Source: Rhodospirillales bacterium
GTDB lineage: Bacteria; Pseudomonadota; Alphaproteobacteria; Kiloniellales; JAKSDN01
Length of the DNA stretch: 45,033 nt
Assembly (NCBI GenBank): GCA_029859805.1
Contig: JAOUCL010000007.1
Location: 1 to 45,033, forward strand
Direction: 5' to 3'
A program made the translations under genes and the position numbers. Below, piece after piece: positions 1 to 8,615 of this stretch (position 1 is the first letter of the stretch; every line of letters begins with the position of its first letter). The notes beneath the pieces were generated by a model that saw only the letters and a list, made by a program, of their open reading frames with translations, ran no database searches and had not been told where the DNA came from.

Positions 1-582
1 CGGGTGCCGCCCTTCCTGCGCAAAAGCGGACGGGGCTGGGTGACCGCCGAGTATGGCATGCTGCCGCGCGCCACCAACAGCCGCACCGACCGGGAAGCGG
101 TGCGCGGCAAGCAGACCGGCCGCACCCTGGAGATTCAACGGCTGATCGGCCGGTCGCTCAGGGCGGTGACCGACGATCGCGGATTCGGCGAGCGTTCGAT
201 CCGCGTCGACTGCGATGTCCTGCAGGCCGACGGCGGCACCCGGACCGCGGCGATCACGGGCAGCTATGTCGCCCTCCATCTGGCCTTCGCTCACATGGTG
301 GAGATCGGCGCAATCGAGTCGGTGCCGCTCAGCGACCAGGTTGCGGCCGTATCCTGCGGACTGTATCAGGGCGTGGCCGTGCTCGACCTGGATTACGAGG
401 AGGATTCCAACGTCCAGGCGGACGCGAATTTCGTGCTGACCGGACAGGGCGGAATCGTGGAGATCCAGACCACGGCCGAGCATGAAGCCTTCAACCGCGC
501 CGAGTTCGACCAGCTGCTGAGCCTCGCCGAGGGGGGCGCTCGAGAACTGTCCGACCTTCAGCGCCAGGTGCTGAAGCTTTGA
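1..582 (+). CDS. rph: Ribonuclease PH, 3' part (5' end outside window)
   Basis: RNase PH is a phosphorolytic 3'-5' exoribonuclease that trims tRNA 3' ends and releases nucleoside diphosphates. The frame is open from base 1, so the N-terminal ~45 residues lie outside the window. Family blocks seen in order are [35 protein letters not shown], and [19 protein letters not shown], the last being the phosphate/metal site region. The protein ends LKL with TGA at 580-582. In many alphaproteobacteria hrcA lies divergently upstream and rdgB-hemW follow; here a histidine kinase gene separates rph from rdgB. No residue essential to the family is missing in the visible part. Confidence 0.96.
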   Translation, partial: RVPPFLRKSGRGWVTAEYGMLPRATNSRTDREAVRGKQTGRTLEIQRLIGRSLRAVTDDRGFGERSIRVDCDVLQADGGTRTAAITGSYVALHLAFAHMVEIGAIESVPLSDQVAAVSCGLYQGVAVLDLDYEEDSNVQADANFVLTGQGGIVEIQTTAEHEAFNRAEFDQLLSLAEGGARELSDLQRQVLKL

Positions 583-663
583 GCCGCAGAAAGCTGCGCC
601 AACGGGGCGATTAATAGCTTCTTAGGTTCAACTAAATATCCTGCCAATCACACGTTGATAACT

Positions 664-681
664 ACGTGGAGGAATCCACGT
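664..681 (+). other. Perfect 7-bp hairpin with GGAA tetraloop
   Basis: Arms at 664-670 and 675-681 are exact reverse complements (ACGTGGA/TCCACGT) around a GGAA (GNRA-type) loop. It lies between the rph stop and the histidine kinase start, just after an AT-richer stretch at about 609-660. No U-run follows, so it is not a classical intrinsic terminator. It could stabilise the rph 3' end or sit in the 5' leader of the kinase mRNA. Confidence 0.4.
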
Positions 682-727
682 CCCGTGGTGTGTCGCAAGG
701 CGCGGGGCGGGATCGCAGGGGGCATCT

Positions 728-2155
728 TTGCCGCAGGCAGCAACGCCGAGCATCGAAGAACGGGTCTATGCCGGCCGCATCGCCACGCTGATCCGCCAGC
801 AACCCTTGGCGGTCCTTGCCAACTTGGTCAATTCCGGGTTGCTGGCGCTTCTCTTGGGCGGGGTCTGGCCGACAGCCTGGCTGGCCGCCTGGGTCGCCGG
901 CGTGTGGCTCGTGACCGCGCTGCGCGGCGCCGTGTGGTTGCGATATCGGCGCGCTTCGGCCGAGTCCGCCCGAGCAAGGACTCCCGGCCGCCTGCTGACG
1001 GGGATCGCGCTGGCATCCGGTGCGATCTGGGGCTTGCCGGCGGTGGTTTTCTTCCCGGAGGCCCCACTTGCCCTGCAGGGCTTCATCGTGTTCGTGTTGG
1101 GTGGCATGTCGGCCGGTGCGGTCGCGACCCTGGCCAGTCATTTGCCGGCCTTCCATTGTTTCATCGTTCCGGCCCTGGTGCCCCTGGTCGGCCGGCTGCT
1201 GTTCGAGGGCGAGGTGCTCTATATCGCCATGGGGCTGATGGGAGGGGTCTATCTCGCGGTCCTAGTAGCCACGAGCCTCAATCTGAACCGTACCCTGACC
1301 CGCGCGCTGATGCTTCAGATCGAGAAGTCCGACCTGGTGGATGATCTGACGGAGGCGCGGGCCAAGGCAGAGGCCGCCAACGTCGCAAAATCCGCCTTTC
1401 TCGCAACGGTCAGTCACGAACTGCGCACGCCCTTGAATGCTGTAATCGGCTTTGCCCAGCTCCTGGAAGCCGAGATCCACGGGCCGCTCGGACATGGCAA
1501 GTACCGTGAATACCTCGGGCACATGAGCGGCAGCGGCGTCCACCTGCTGAACCTGATCGACGAGCTGCTCGACCTGTCACGAGCGGAGGCCGGACACCTC
1601 TTGATCCGGGACGAGGTCGCCGTGGACCTGGCCGCCGAACTGACCCACTGCGTCGCCCTCATGGCGGCCCGCGCCGAGCACAGTGGGATCCGCCTGGAAA
1701 CCTCCCTACCGGAGAACTTGCCGCTGCTTCGCGCCGACCCGCAACGCCTGCGGCAAATCGTCCTCAACGTCCTGTCGAATGCCGTCAAGTTCACCCCGAA
1801 AGACGGGCTAGTCGAACTTACGGCCACACGCGAACCGACGGGTAAGCTGGCTCTCACGGTTCGGGACTCCGGCATCGGCATGTCCGAGGGCGACCTGGCA
1901 GTCGCCCTGGAATTCTTCGGGCGCGCCGACAATGCACGCTCCCGTGCGACCGAGGGCACCGGCATCGGCCTGCCGTTGACCGCCCTGTTGTTGGAGATGC
2001 ATGGCGGCGAGTTGGAAATCGACAGCCAGCCGGACGGCGGCACCCTGGTGAACTTGCGCTTCCCGCCCGAACGCGTCATAGAGGATGCGGAGCCTGGGCC
2101 GCCTGCCGAGGCGCCCGTGCAGGAGGACTCGTACGGGTCGAGCCCGGCCGCCTGA
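728..2155 (+). CDS. Orphan membrane-bound sensor histidine kinase
   Basis: A 475-residue histidine kinase. Residues about 28-185 form several hydrophobic helices ([36 protein letters not shown]) with no recognisable extracytoplasmic domain. A linker is followed by HisKA with H-box SHELRTPLN (phospho-acceptor His230), an N-box NVLSNAVKF (Asn351), G1 DSGIGM (380-385) and G2 GTGIGLPL (410-417), so it should be an active ATP-dependent autokinase. The start is TTG at 728, chosen because AGGGGG at 717-722 sits 5 nt upstream. No response regulator is adjacent, so the partner and signal are unknown. The acidic, Pro-rich C-terminal tail (about 452-475) is not part of the catalytic fold. Confidence 0.88.
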   Translation: MPQAATPSIEERVYAGRIATLIRQQPLAVLANLVNSGLLALLLGGVWPTAWLAAWVAGVWLVTALRGAVWLRYRRASAESARARTPGRLLTGIALASGAIWGLPAVVFFPEAPLALQGFIVFVLGGMSAGAVATLASHLPAFHCFIVPALVPLVGRLLFEGEVLYIAMGLMGGVYLAVLVATSLNLNRTLTRALMLQIEKSDLVDDLTEARAKAEAANVAKSAFLATVSHELRTPLNAVIGFAQLLEAEIHGPLGHGKYREYLGHMSGSGVHLLNLIDELLDLSRAEAGHLLIRDEVAVDLAAELTHCVALMAARAEHSGIRLETSLPENLPLLRADPQRLRQIVLNVLSNAVKFTPKDGLVELTATREPTGKLALTVRDSGIGMSEGDLAVALEFFGRADNARSRATEGTGIGLPLTALLLEMHGGELEIDSQPDGGTLVNLRFPPERVIEDAEPGPPAEAPVQEDSYGSSPAA

Positions 2156-2202
2156 TCGATCTGCGCGGCTACGCACGCGAGACCGAAGCTTTGAGGAGCG
2201 CC

Positions 2203-2805
2203 ATGGGGCGGGCACTGAGCGACGGACGCCTCGTGATCGCCAGCCACAATCCTGGAAAGCTGCGCGAAATCGCCGAACTTCTCGAGCCGCACGGCATCGA
2301 AGCGGCCCCGGCCCGGGATTTCGGCCTGAGCGAGCCGGAGGAAAACGGCCGCAGTTTCGCCGAGAACGCCGCCATCAAGGCACTGGCCGCGGCCTTGGGG
2401 GCCGGACTGCCGGCCCTAGCCGACGATTCCGGGCTGGTCGTCCCGGCCCTCGGCGGCCGTCCGGGTATCCATTCCGCGCGCTGGGCCGGCCCGGAGAAGT
2501 CATTCGAGCGGGCCATGGAGCGGGTCGAGCGCGCGCTTTCCGGCGAGGACGACCGGAGCGCCTATTTCGTCTGTGCCCTCTGCCTGGCCTGGCCCGACGG
2601 GCACCGCGAGATCTTCGAGGGCCGGGTCGACGGCCGCCTGGTATGGCCGCCGCGCGGCCAGCAGGGCTTCGGCTACGACCCGATTTTCGAGCCGGAGGGG
2701 CACAGCCTCACCTTCGGCGAGATGGAGCCCGCCCGAAAGCACGCGATGAGCCACCGGGCGCGGGCTTTCGCGAAGTTGCTCGCCGAAGCCGTCGAAGGGC
2801 CCTGA
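2203..2805 (+). CDS. rdgB: XTP/dITP pyrophosphatase (RdgB/Ham1)
   Basis: House-cleaning nucleotide pyrophosphatase that hydrolyses dITP, XTP and dXTP to monophosphates and pyrophosphate, keeping deaminated purines out of DNA and RNA. Family motifs are visible: SHNPGK (14-19), FAENAAIKA (52-60), DDSGL (74-78) and the C-terminal SHRA (183-186). ATG at 2203 is preferred over the in-frame TTG at 2191 because GAGGAG (2193-2198) is 4 nt upstream of it; the product is then 200 residues, normal for the family. The hemW start lies 2 nt beyond its stop, so the two are probably cotranscribed and coupled. Confidence 0.95.
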   Translation: MGRALSDGRLVIASHNPGKLREIAELLEPHGIEAAPARDFGLSEPEENGRSFAENAAIKALAAALGAGLPALADDSGLVVPALGGRPGIHSARWAGPEKSFERAMERVERALSGEDDRSAYFVCALCLAWPDGHREIFEGRVDGRLVWPPRGQQGFGYDPIFEPEGHSLTFGEMEPARKHAMSHRARAFAKLLAEAVEGP

Positions 2806-2806
2806 G

Positions 2807-4021
2807 ATGCCGAGCCGGGCGGGTCGATCCATCATCGAAACCGGGGGCCCGGAGCACGGCCTCGGCGTCTATGTGCACTGGCCCTTCTGCCTTTCCAAGT
2901 GCCCGTACTGCGACTTCAACAGTCACGTCCGGGACAGCGTCGATCAGCGACGCTGGCAAGACGCCCTTCTGGGCGAGCTGGACCATTTCGCTTCCGAAAC
3001 CGCGGGCCGACCGGTAACGAGCGTGTTTTTCGGCGGCGGCACGCCCTCGCTGATGGCGCCTCAAGTGGTGACGGCTTTGCTCGAAAGGATCGACTCGCGC
3101 TGGCGCTTGGATCCGGCAGCCGAGATCACGCTCGAGGCCAACCCGACCTCCGCGGAGGCGGCCCGATTTGCCGACTTCCGCGCCGCCGGGGTAAACCGTC
3201 TATCGCTTGGGGTTCAGGCTCTTGACGACAAGGCGCTGGCGTTTCTCGGGCGGCGGCACAGCGCCGCAGAAGCACTCGATGCCGTTGCCCTGGCGAGGCG
3301 TCATTTTCCCCGCTTTTCCTTCGATCTGATCTATGCCCGACCGGCGCAGACCTTGGCGGCCTGGCAGCACGAGCTGGAACGGGCGCTCGAGGAGGACGCC
3401 GAACACCTGTCGCTCTACCAGCTCACCATCGAGGAGGGCACGTCCTTCCACGCCGCTTGGCGGCGCGGTGAATTGGTCCTGCCCGGCGCGGCGCAGGCCG
3501 CGGACCAATTCGAAGCGACCCAGGAGGCCATGGCCGCCGCGGGATTGCCCGGCTATGAGATTTCCAATCATGCTCGGCCCGGCGCCGAGTCGCGCCATAA
3601 CCTGACCTACTGGCGCTATGGCGACTACCTCGGCATCGGCCCGGGCGCTCACGGACGTCTTACCCTCGGACCCATAAAGGTCGCGACCCGGCAGCACCGG
3701 GCGCCGGAGGCTTGGCTGGCGATGGTCGAGCGCAGCGGCCATGCGACCCGCATGCGCAGCGAGCTGGGCCGGGCGGAGCGCCTCGTCGAACTCACCATGA
3801 TGGGGCTGCGCCTGGTCGAGGGCATCGCCCGCGCCACCTTCCGGCACGAGTTGGCGGCCGACCCCGAAGAGGTCTTTGCGCAGGAACCGTTGAACGCTCT
3901 TCGTCAGGCCGGCTATCTGGAGCTGGATGCAGCGGGGTTGCGCGCAACGGCGGCCGGCCGGCAGCGTCTGGATGCCGTGCTGGGCCGCCTCCTGTCAGAC
4001 CAACCGGGCAGCCTTAGTTGA
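2807..4021 (+). CDS. hemW: HemW heme chaperone / radical SAM (HemN-like) protein
   Basis: Radical SAM protein of the HemN/HemW family, 404 residues. The 4Fe-4S/SAM cluster motif is Cys28-x3-Cys32-x2-Cys35 (WPFCLSKCPYCDFNSH), followed by GGGTPSL near 76-82 and the HemW-type HNLTYW block. Genes in the rph-rdgB-hemW context, with the short CxxxCxxC N-terminus and lacking HemN-specific N-terminal extensions, are generally HemW, a heme-binding chaperone rather than coproporphyrinogen dehydrogenase; that assignment is by family and context. The 3' end overlaps the convergent lipoprotein gene by 8 bp (4014-4021). Confidence 0.92.
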   Translation: MPSRAGRSIIETGGPEHGLGVYVHWPFCLSKCPYCDFNSHVRDSVDQRRWQDALLGELDHFASETAGRPVTSVFFGGGTPSLMAPQVVTALLERIDSRWRLDPAAEITLEANPTSAEAARFADFRAAGVNRLSLGVQALDDKALAFLGRRHSAAEALDAVALARRHFPRFSFDLIYARPAQTLAAWQHELERALEEDAEHLSLYQLTIEEGTSFHAAWRRGELVLPGAAQAADQFEATQEAMAAAGLPGYEISNHARPGAESRHNLTYWRYGDYLGIGPGAHGRLTLGPIKVATRQHRAPEAWLAMVERSGHATRMRSELGRAERLVELTMMGLRLVEGIARATFRHELAADPEEVFAQEPLNALRQAGYLELDAAGLRATAAGRQRLDAVLGRLLSDQPGSLS

Positions 4022-5405
4022 TCAGCTCCTCGAAGCTTTGCGGCGCCGGATCGAGCACGACCAGACCGTCTTTGGTCATTTCCAACACGGCCAAGCCCCT
4101 CTGGATCTCACCGTTCGGCAGGAACCTGAAGATGCCGTCCATTCCGGCAAACCCGCTGGCCTGGGTGAGCGCCGCCCGACTGAAATCCGGCGCCCGGCCC
4201 GTTTCCGTCGCGTTCCGGGTCAACACCGCGGCCAGGGCCGTAGCGTCGTAGGCCAGGGAGGCGATCCTTATAGGCTCGCTTCGGTAGGTCGCTTGATAGC
4301 GTTCCTTGAAACCCTGCCACATCTCCGGCGGCGGCGCGGCGAACCAACCGCCCTGCAGGGTCACTTCCGATCCCAGGCGCGAATCGGCCCAGAAGGCGGT
4401 TCCGAGAAACTGTACTTCGTCGGGATCGACGTCGTAGTAGGCCAGCAATGGCGCAAGTGTCATGAGGTTCTTGCCGCCGACGGGCACCAGCACGGCATCG
4501 AAATCGGGACTGCCGACGGTATCGACGTTCTCCAGGTCCTCGAGTTGGCGCTTAGCGTCCTCGTCGTTGCGGCGCTCGAGTGTCTTTTTCAGCTCCAAGA
4601 GGTCATCGTGCCGCTCGTCGTAGTTGCCGAGCGCCCGCACTTGCGGCGACGGATCCTCGAGGGGGTCGTAGATGGCGATGCCGGTCAATTCGTCACCGTT
4701 CTTGTCGATCACGGCCTGCATGGCCGAAAGCACCGTCCAGCCGTAGGGCGATTCGGGCGCCAGGACCGCATAGCGCCGCAGGCCCTGGAGGCTGGCATAG
4801 TCGAGCACGCGTTGGATCTGACTGCGCGGCGAGAGCCCCATCACATAGACACCGTTGCCGGCCACCGAGGCGTCGTTCGAGAAGGCCAGGACGTTCACGC
4901 CGCGCGGCCGCGCTTCCATCGCCACCGCCTGCACGGAGGTCGCAAACAGGGGGCCGAGGATCACACTGGCGCCGGCCTGCAGGGCCGAGCGCGCCGCCCT
5001 GCGGGCACCGTCGGGCGTGCCGGTGGTATCGCGGACGATCAGCACGAACTGGTCGCCGGCTATCTCGAAGATCGCAAGCTGCGCGGCGTTCAACATTGCT
5101 TGGCCGACCTTCGCTTGTGGACCGCTCAGCGGCAGCAACAGGCCAACATAGGGTGTCGCCGGCGTCGCGGGGCGAAGCGGCCCGACAAAATCTGGGCCCC
5201 AGGGCCCGTCGCTCGAAAGCACCCCCGGCGGGAAGATGCTTGTATCGCCTGGCGCGCCTTGCATGCCAGGCGCGCCTTTCTGTACCGTGGGGCTCTCACA
5301 GGCCGTGAGCAATAGCACGGCCGCCAGCGCCGCGCCGGTAACTCCGCGCGCCGTGGCGGTGATCCGTCGGGACAGGAATGTCAACGAAGCCACGTTCAAC
5401 CTCAT
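4014..5405 (-). CDS. Penicillin-binding protein activator-like lipoprotein (LppC/LpoA family, YraM)
   Basis: A 463-residue exported lipoprotein. The N-terminus has a basic stretch, a hydrophobic segment (AALAAVLLL) and a lipobox LTAC with Cys36 as the lipidation site. The rest is a periplasmic-binding-protein type I fold: YVGLLLPLSGPQAKVGQAM, VILGPLFATSVQAVA, NVLAFSNDASVAG, and a second lobe through the C-terminus. It corresponds to the C-terminal domain of E. coli LpoA, which activates PBP1A at the outer membrane; whether the alphaproteobacterial proteins do the same is not established. It is divergent from rsmI as in E. coli (yraM/yraL). The start codon region overlaps the rsmI start by 28 bp. 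Confidence 0.85.
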   Translation of the reverse strand: MRLNVASLTFLSRRITATARGVTGAALAAVLLLTACESPTVQKGAPGMQGAPGDTSIFPPGVLSSDGPWGPDFVGPLRPATPATPYVGLLLPLSGPQAKVGQAMLNAAQLAIFEIAGDQFVLIVRDTTGTPDGARRAARSALQAGASVILGPLFATSVQAVAMEARPRGVNVLAFSNDASVAGNGVYVMGLSPRSQIQRVLDYASLQGLRRYAVLAPESPYGWTVLSAMQAVIDKNGDELTGIAIYDPLEDPSPQVRALGNYDERHDDLLELKKTLERRNDEDAKRQLEDLENVDTVGSPDFDAVLVPVGGKNLMTLAPLLAYYDVDPDEVQFLGTAFWADSRLGSEVTLQGGWFAAPPPEMWQGFKERYQATYRSEPIRIASLAYDATALAAVLTRNATETGRAPDFSRAALTQASGFAGMDGIFRFLPNGEIQRGLAVLEMTKDGLVVLDPAPQSFEELIN

Positions 5406-6304
5406 CTCTGTCGGGGCGCGCCGAGCCTAGCGACGCCGCCACTGGAAGTAAACCGACCAAGCCCCGCCCCGGCCTGCATATCGTCGCCACGCCGATCGGC
5501 AATCTGGCCGACATCTCGCTACGGGCCCTCGACGCCCTCTCGGCGGCGGACACGGTCGCCTGCGAAGACACCCGCGTCACCCGAAAGCTGCTGAACGCCT
5601 ACGGCCTGGACCGGGCGCTAACCGCCTATCACGAGCACAACGCGGACCGTATGCGACCGCGACTGATTAAACGCATGAAAGATGGCGAATCGGTGGCATT
5701 GGTGTCGGACGCCGGGACACCGCTGGTTTCCGACCCGGGCTACAAGCTTGCGCGCGCCGCGATCGCCGAAGGACTGACGGTGACCACCCTGCCCGGCGCC
5801 TCGGCGCCGCTCGCAGCTCTGGTCGTTTCTGGCCTGCCAAGCGACCGCTTTCTCTATGCGGGATTCCTGCCGCCCAAGCGCGCCGCGCGACGTAAGGCCC
5901 TGGGGAACTTGGCAGGCGTGCCGGCGACCCTGATATTCCTCGAGTCGGCCCGGCGCCTGGCGGCAGCCCTCGAAGACATGGCGGCAATTCTCGGCGCGCG
6001 GCCTGCCGCGGTGGTCCGCGAGCTTACCAAGCTGTTCGAGGAAGCGCGGCGTGGCGATCTGGCGGAGCTGGCCATGCTCTATCGCTCGGCTGGTCCGCCC
6101 AAGGGCGAAATCGTGGTTGTGGTCGGGCCACCCGAGACCCCGGCGAGCGAGGCAGCGGATCTCGACGAGCAGCTCGCGGTGGCGTTGGAGCGTGCCAGTC
6201 TGCGCGATGCCGCGGCGATGGTCGCCGCCGCGACCGGCTTGCCGCGCCGGGAGGTCTACGCGCGCGCCCTGGCGCTCAGCGGTCGGAACCGAGGCAAGGC
6301 ATGA
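5378..6304 (+). CDS. rsmI: 16S rRNA C1402 2'-O-ribose methyltransferase RsmI
   Basis: SAM-dependent tetrapyrrole-methylase-fold enzyme that 2'-O-methylates C1402 in the ribosomal decoding centre. Visible motifs: VATPIGNLADI (36-46), ACEDTR (61-66), and SDAGTPLVSDPG (110-121), all typical of RsmI/YraL. Length is 308 residues including a ~30-residue low-complexity N-terminal extension (Ser/Pro/Arg rich). ATG at 5378 is the only ATG, GTG or TTG codon before the conserved core, but it lies inside the divergent lipoprotein gene. The stop overlaps the yraN start (ATGA, 6301-6304), indicating translational coupling. Confidence 0.94.
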   Translation: MSTKPRSTSSLSGRAEPSDAATGSKPTKPRPGLHIVATPIGNLADISLRALDALSAADTVACEDTRVTRKLLNAYGLDRALTAYHEHNADRMRPRLIKRMKDGESVALVSDAGTPLVSDPGYKLARAAIAEGLTVTTLPGASAPLAALVVSGLPSDRFLYAGFLPPKRAARRKALGNLAGVPATLIFLESARRLAAALEDMAAILGARPAAVVRELTKLFEEARRGDLAELAMLYRSAGPPKGEIVVVVGPPETPASEAADLDEQLAVALERASLRDAAAMVAAATGLPRREVYARALALSGRNRGKA

Positions 6305-6675
6305 GCCTGGAGCGGCGTCAGCGCGCTTGGCTGCGCGGTCGCAGGGCCGAGAGCCTAGCCGCCTTATGGTTGCGTCTGAAGGGTTATCGTGTCCTCGCTC
6401 GGGATTACCGCGCGGGCGTCGGCGAGATCGACCTGATCGCCCGGCGGGGGCGGATCCTGGCGCTGGTCGAGGTCAAGGCGCGCGGCGGCTTGGCCGAGGC
6501 CGGGGAGGCGCTCGGCAGGCGTCAGCAGGAACGAATCGCCCGGGCCGCAAAAGCCTTCTTGCAGAGGCACCCGAGTCTCGGCAAGCTCGACCTGCGGTTC
6601 GATGCCATACTGATCGCCCCGGGCCGCTGGCCGCGCCACATTACGGACGTCTGGCGCGAGGAATTGCGATTCTGA
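6301..6675 (+). CDS. yraN: YraN/UPF0102 endonuclease-fold protein
   Basis: A 124-residue member of UPF0102, which has a Holliday-junction-resolvase/restriction-endonuclease-like fold of unknown physiological role. The family core is clear: GEIDLIARR (41-49) with Glu42 and Asp44, then LVEVKAR (55-61) with Glu57 and Lys59, the usual E-D-ExK nuclease-like metal site. It overlaps rsmI by 4 nt and is followed by the BON lipoprotein gene after 60 bp, matching the E. coli yraL/yraN/yraP order except that diaA (yraO) is missing. Confidence 0.92.
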   Translation: MSLERRQRAWLRGRRAESLAALWLRLKGYRVLARDYRAGVGEIDLIARRGRILALVEVKARGGLAEAGEALGRRQQERIARAAKAFLQRHPSLGKLDLRFDAILIAPGRWPRHITDVWREELRF

Positions 6676-6735
6676 GTCCGACTGGGGTATGGGAAGGTGC
6701 GAGCGACCATTCCGCAACACTGAGGAGTCCACCCC

Positions 6736-7353
6736 ATGTCCACATTCAGCCGCGGTCGCACTCTGATACTGACGCTGGCCGTCACGATTGGACCCGGTCA
6801 GTTCGTTTCGGCCTGCGCACCGGTGGTTCTGGCCGGTGCCGGCGCCACGGCCGGCGTGGCCGCGACACAGGAGCGCGGAGCAAAGGGCGCCTTGTCCGAC
6901 ACCCGCATCCGCGTCGATATCAACCACCTCTGGTTCCAGAAGAGCACGGAGCTGTACAGCAGCATCAATCTTCAAGTTCAGGAGGCGCGCGTGCTCTTGA
7001 GCGGCACGGTCGCCGACCCGCAGACCCGGGTCGACGCAGTGCGACTGGTCTGGCAGGTAGACGGCGTGAAGGAGGTCATCAACGAGATCGAGATCAAGGA
7101 CGACTCTTCGCTTTCCGACTGGTTCACGGACGTCAAGATAGGCACGGAACTGAAGAACAAGCTGCGGTTCGACAAGGCCGTTTCCTCGACGAACTACTCC
7201 GTCGAAGTGGTCAACCAGAGCGTCTATCTGATCGGTGTGGCGCAGGACCAGGCCGAGCTGGACCGGGTCATAGCCCACGCCAAGGACGTTCAATATGTCC
7301 GCCGCATCGTCAATTATGTCCGCCTCAAGGACGACCCGGCCCGCAAGTCATGA
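6736..7353 (+). CDS. Two-BON-domain outer-membrane lipoprotein (DolP/YraP-like)
   Basis: A 205-residue protein with a signal peptide ending in lipobox VSAC (lipidation at Cys27), then two BON domains: roughly residues 48-120 (SDTRIRVDINHLWF, LLSGTVADPQTRVDAV) and 125-198 (YSVEVVNQSVYLIGVAQDQ). DolP/YraP in E. coli binds anionic phospholipids at division sites and supports outer-membrane integrity; this gene holds the same position downstream of yraN. GAGGAGTCC before the ATG at 6736 provides a ribosome binding site. Function is inferred from domain architecture and synteny. Confidence 0.85.
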   Translation: MSTFSRGRTLILTLAVTIGPGQFVSACAPVVLAGAGATAGVAATQERGAKGALSDTRIRVDINHLWFQKSTELYSSINLQVQEARVLLSGTVADPQTRVDAVRLVWQVDGVKEVINEIEIKDDSSLSDWFTDVKIGTELKNKLRFDKAVSSTNYSVEVVNQSVYLIGVAQDQAELDRVIAHAKDVQYVRRIVNYVRLKDDPARKS

Positions 7354-7559
7354 TCCGGACGCCCGTCTGGGCAACTCGAGGTCCGCGGCGCGGTCGCTGG
7401 AACATCTTCTCGACCTGGGCGCCGGACCCGAGAGCCTGCACCAGGCAGCAACGCTCCTTCAGCAGGTGAAGTCTCCGCTCGGTTGACAGAGCACCGGGCC
7501 AAGAGCCGCCGAACCCGCTATAATGACGCGATACACACAGGGAACCCGCAGGTCCAGCC

Positions 7560-8519
7560 ATGAGCCTCGCCGTCGCAATCCAGATGGACCCGATCGAATC
7601 GATCGACATTGATGCCGACAGTACCTTCGTCCTGGCGCTGGAGGCGCAGCGCCGGGGGCATGCTTTGTTCCACTACCTGCCCCAGGAGCTGAGCTTCCGC
7701 GAGGGCCGCGTCTACTCCCGGGCCAGGCCGTTCGAGGTGCGGCGCGAGCGCGGCAACCACGCCACGCTGGGTCAGACGGAGCCGATCGATCTGGCCACGC
7801 TCGATGTCGTGCTGATGCGCCAGGATCCGCCCTTCGACATGGCCTACATCACCGCCACGCATCTGCTCGAGCACGTCCACCCGAAAACCCTGGTGGTCAA
7901 CGATCCGGTCCACGTGCGCAACGCGCCGGAAAAGCTCTTTGTGACCCACTTCGGCCCGCTTATGCCGCCGACCCTGATCAGTAGCGACCGGGCCGAAATC
8001 CTCGATTTCCGGGCGGAGCACAAAGACATCATCGTCAAGCCGCTGTTCGGCAACGGCGGCGCCGGCGTGTTCCATATCGACCCGGCTGACGAGAACCTCA
8101 ACGCGTTGCTGGAGATGTTCACCGAGCTCTACCGGGAGCCGATCATGGTCCAGCTCTACCTGCCGGAGGTGCGCGAGGGCGACAAGCGCATCATCCTGAT
8201 CGACGGGCGCGCGGCGGGCGCCATCAACCGGGTGCCGCCGCCGGGCGAGGCGCGCGCCAACATGCACGCCGGCGCACGCCCGGAGCGGGCCGGGTTGGAC
8301 CGGCGCGACCAGGAGATCTGCGAGGCGATCGGACCGGTCCTTGCGGAACGGGGGTTGATCTTCGTCGGCATCGACGTGATCGGCGGCCACATGACCGAGA
8401 TCAACGTCACCTCGCCGACCGGCATTCAAGAGATCAACCGCTTTAACGGGGTTTCGCTCGAATCCGACATTTGGGATGCCATAGAGGCCCGTTTCGCCAC
8501 CCGCCTAACGGGGGCTTGA
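7560..8519 (+). CDS. gshB: Glutathione synthetase
   Basis: ATP-grasp ligase joining gamma-glutamylcysteine and glycine to glutathione, 319 residues, the usual length. Motifs: N-terminal [25 protein letters not shown], the ATP-grasp segment [14 protein letters not shown], and the C-terminal metal/substrate block [19 protein letters not shown]. It lies 206 bp after the BON lipoprotein gene. A TATAAT at 7519-7524 lies 35 bp before the ATG, but no well-spaced -35 box accompanies it. Its presence implies glutathione use, consistent with the GFA-family protein at 31010-31489. Confidence 0.95.
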   Translation: MSLAVAIQMDPIESIDIDADSTFVLALEAQRRGHALFHYLPQELSFREGRVYSRARPFEVRRERGNHATLGQTEPIDLATLDVVLMRQDPPFDMAYITATHLLEHVHPKTLVVNDPVHVRNAPEKLFVTHFGPLMPPTLISSDRAEILDFRAEHKDIIVKPLFGNGGAGVFHIDPADENLNALLEMFTELYREPIMVQLYLPEVREGDKRIILIDGRAAGAINRVPPPGEARANMHAGARPERAGLDRRDQEICEAIGPVLAERGLIFVGIDVIGGHMTEINVTSPTGIQEINRFNGVSLESDIWDAIEARFATRLTGA

Positions 8520-8615
8520 CCCTTGCCAAGTACGGGACCGCTTGACTAGGCTCCTCGCTTGCAATGGCCACAAGGGCCGCGAGCAAGCGGCCAGTTTGAC
8601 GCAGGGAACCCGTAT

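Noticed and set aside
2808-4021. HemN, oxygen-independent coproporphyrinogen dehydrogenase
   Set aside because: The short N-terminus and rph-rdgB context fit HemW; sequence alone does not support the dehydrogenase activity.
7295-7486. Possible 63-residue ORF between the BON lipoprotein gene and gshB
   Set aside because: It overlaps the BON gene, lacks a ribosome binding site, and its composition is that of an ordinary GC-rich shadow frame apart from a short helical tail.
7483-7524. TTGACA (7483) and TATAAT (7519) as a gshB promoter
   Set aside because: The hexamers are 30 bp apart rather than 16-18; the TATAAT alone is not enough to call a promoter.
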